Positions 13,319 to 14,496 of a DNA stretch of 14,496 bases are shown piece by piece (positions within the stretch are counted from its first letter, which is position 1; the number at the start of each line of letters is the position of its first letter). The stretch comes from JAGLQA01 sp023135565 (GTDB lineage Bacteria; Acidobacteriota; Aminicenantia; UBA2199), in NCBI GenBank assembly GCA_030639305.1, contig DAOWCY010000181.1, positions 1 to 14,496 of the forward strand. The letters are read 5' to 3'. The position numbers and the translations under genes were made by a program. The notes beneath the pieces were generated by a model. The model had not been told where the DNA came from. It did no database searches and saw nothing but the letters and a program-made list of their open reading frames with translations.

Positions 13319-14301
13319 AAGAAAAAATGTTTTTTAAGATAGTATTGATTATATTGTTGTTAGTCCTTTCCAGTTGTGCGCCGCAAGTGCACTTAGATTT
13401 TATGGGCAAAGCACAGATCCAGGAAGTGGTTTTGCTGGACAGTAAAGCAAAAGAAAAAATCCTTGTCATCGATCTGAACGGCGTCATCTCTACCAAACGA
13501 AATCCCGGTCTTTTAGACAGGGGCGGCGACTTGCTTTCCGATATTTCTTATCGACTGCAAAAAGCTTCCCGGGATGCGCTGATTAAAGGCGTTATTCTCA
13601 GGATAGACACACCGGGCGGCGAAAGCACTGCCAGCGACATTATTTATAACGAGGTTTTACAGTTCAAGGAAAAGACCAACGTGCCGGTAGTGGCGCTGAT
13701 GATGGGGGTAGCTGCTTCCGGCGGATATTATGTGTCCTGCGCTTGCGACTCGATTATAGCCCATCCCACCACGGTTACCGGAAGCATCGGGGTAATCGCC
13801 ATCCTGCCCGGTTTTAAAGGCATGTTGGAAAAAATCGGCGTCAAAATAAATGTAATCAAATCGGGAAAGATGAAAGATGCAGGCAGCCCTTTTAAAGATT
13901 TAAGCCAGGAAGAAAAAGACTATATGCAGGACATGGTTGACCTGATTTTTCACAGGTTTCTCCAGGTTGTTCACCGCAGCCGTAAGAACTTTCTTTCTAT
14001 GGAAGAGATCGAGAAAATAGCCGATGGCCGCGTATATCATGCCCGGCAGGCGCTTGAATTGAAGCTAATCGACGAGATCGGTTATTTTAACGATGCCCTA
14101 AAGGAAGTGCTCTCCCTGGCTAAAATCCCGGCCGCCAAAGTTACGGCTTATACTTACCACCCTTCGCGGAAAACCAATGTTTATGCCAATGTAGACAGCC
14201 AGGGCAATCCTTTTTCGGTGGAGATAAGCGCTTTACGGGGTCTTTTGCCCACCTTAAAAACCGGTTTCTATTACCTCTGGCTGCCCTCAGAAAGCCGGTA
14301 A
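13315..14301 (+). CDS. sppA: S49 signal peptide peptidase, SppA type, probable lipoprotein
   Basis: Membrane-associated serine protease that degrades cleaved signal peptides. 328 residues, the short single-domain form as in Gram-positive SppA. The N-terminus has a lipobox (VLSSC, Cys21), so it is probably lipid-anchored rather than held only by a membrane helix. Family motifs are LRIDTPGG (95-102), GVAASGGYYV with nucleophile Ser135, PTTVTGSIGVI (151-161) and IKSGKMKDAGSP with the general-base Lys at about 187, a spacing of 52 residues as in Bacillus subtilis SppA. The start is TTG 13315, supported by AGGAGG; ATG 13327 is the alternative. It overlaps the end of the toxin-like ORF by 4 nt, and its TAA is immediately followed by repeat copy E. 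The C-terminal about 50 residues lie outside the S49 core. Confidence 0.92.
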   Translation: MKEKMFFKIVLIILLLVLSSCAPQVHLDFMGKAQIQEVVLLDSKAKEKILVIDLNGVISTKRNPGLLDRGGDLLSDISYRLQKASRDALIKGVILRIDTPGGESTASDIIYNEVLQFKEKTNVPVVALMMGVAASGGYYVSCACDSIIAHPTTVTGSIGVIAILPGFKGMLEKIGVKINVIKSGKMKDAGSPFKDLSQEEKDYMQDMVDLIFHRFLQVVHRSRKNFLSMEEIEKIADGRVYHARQALELKLIDEIGYFNDALKEVLSLAKIPAAKVTAYTYHPSRKTNVYANVDSQGNPFSVEISALRGLLPTLKTGFYYLWLPSESR

Positions 14302-14448
14302 CCCCGTGCGCACGGGGGGGCTGATAAGCCGCTGCGCGGCAGGGTGGTGCTTTTGATTTTAAATTATTAAAAGTTTTGTTCAAACTTTTTCAAAAGTTTG
14401 GCCTCCCCGGCAGGGGCCGCCGGAGGCAAGAACGCTTTTGATTTTAAA
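14302..14448 (+). repeat. Mosaic hairpin repeat, copy E
   Basis: Begins at the base after the sppA stop: perfect palindrome CCCCGTGCGCACGGGG (14302-14317), GCCGCTGCGCGGC core (about 14328-14340), GCTTTTGATTTTAAA (14349-14363), the AT module with AAACTTTT-TC-AAAAGTTT (14369-14399), CCCGGCAGGGGCCGCCGGAG, then a second GCTTTTGATTTTAAA (14434-14448). The remaining bases to 14496 show no gene. Confidence 0.8.
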
Positions 14449-14496
14449 TCTATAAAAATAATAGAAAAGGCGCATTTTTTTTGACGGATACATGTC

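Noticed and set aside
14369..14399. AT hairpin AAACTTTT-TC-AAAAGTTT as an intrinsic terminator of sppA
   Set aside because: The stem is AT-only and is followed by GC-rich sequence, not a U-run; it is better explained as a shared repeat module.
888..14448. Spaced palindromic repeats as a CRISPR array
   Set aside because: The copies are kilobases apart between genes, with no regular spacers and no cas genes.

Overview
The window suggests a diderm (Gram-negative-type) bacterium. It encodes a beta-barrel outer-membrane protein with a C-terminal Phe, two lipobox proteins and textbook sigma70-type promoters. The gene mix (archaeal-type ATPase, COG2454/DUF434 protein, orphan hypE, S9 peptidase, kinesin-light-chain-type TPR proteins) resembles genomes of uncultured candidate phyla. 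That placement is an inference, and I cannot name the species.

Layout. Positions 1-913 hold the 3' part of an archaeal-type AAA ATPase, whose stop codon lies inside a GC-rich palindromic repeat. Positions 1234-4167 form an AT-rich island bounded by ~86-bp inverted repeats that match at about 93% by hand count. Inside it, two minus-strand genes encode membrane-anchored TPR proteins. Each inverted repeat carries the same outward-facing promoter-like block followed by a small hairpin; the right one is placed to drive hypE. Then come hypE (4194-5195) and a DUF434 gene (5418-6080), separated by a long palindromic repeat. On the minus strand lie an S9-family secreted peptidase (6160-8706) and, upstream of it, an outer-membrane beta-barrel protein (8866-9768) with a perfect consensus promoter. 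On the plus strand follow a zinc/manganese ABC uptake operon (binding lipoprotein, ATPase, permease; 10136-12728) with its own consensus promoter, a small two-gene module that looks like an antitoxin with a C-terminally clipped toxin partner (12804-13318), and an SppA-type S49 peptidase lipoprotein (13315-14301).

Cutting across this is a mosaic family of intergenic repeats, with five loci at about 888-985, 5200-5409, 8723-8759, 9832-10040 and 14302-14448. They are built from shared modules: a GCCGCTTCGCGGC hairpin, an AT-rich AAACTTTT/AAAAGTTT hairpin, GCTTTTGATTTTAAA, and a CCGCCGGAGGC end. Interchangeable GC hairpins differ in sequence between copies but keep perfect pairing.

The genes fall into envelope functions (peptidase, barrel, SppA, metal uptake, TPR membrane proteins) and a lone hydrogenase maturation factor. 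The most unusual structure is the inverted-repeat TPR island with outward promoters and no transposase. The second is the modular hairpin repeat family that supplies stop codons, leader sequence and ribosome-binding sequence to its neighbours.
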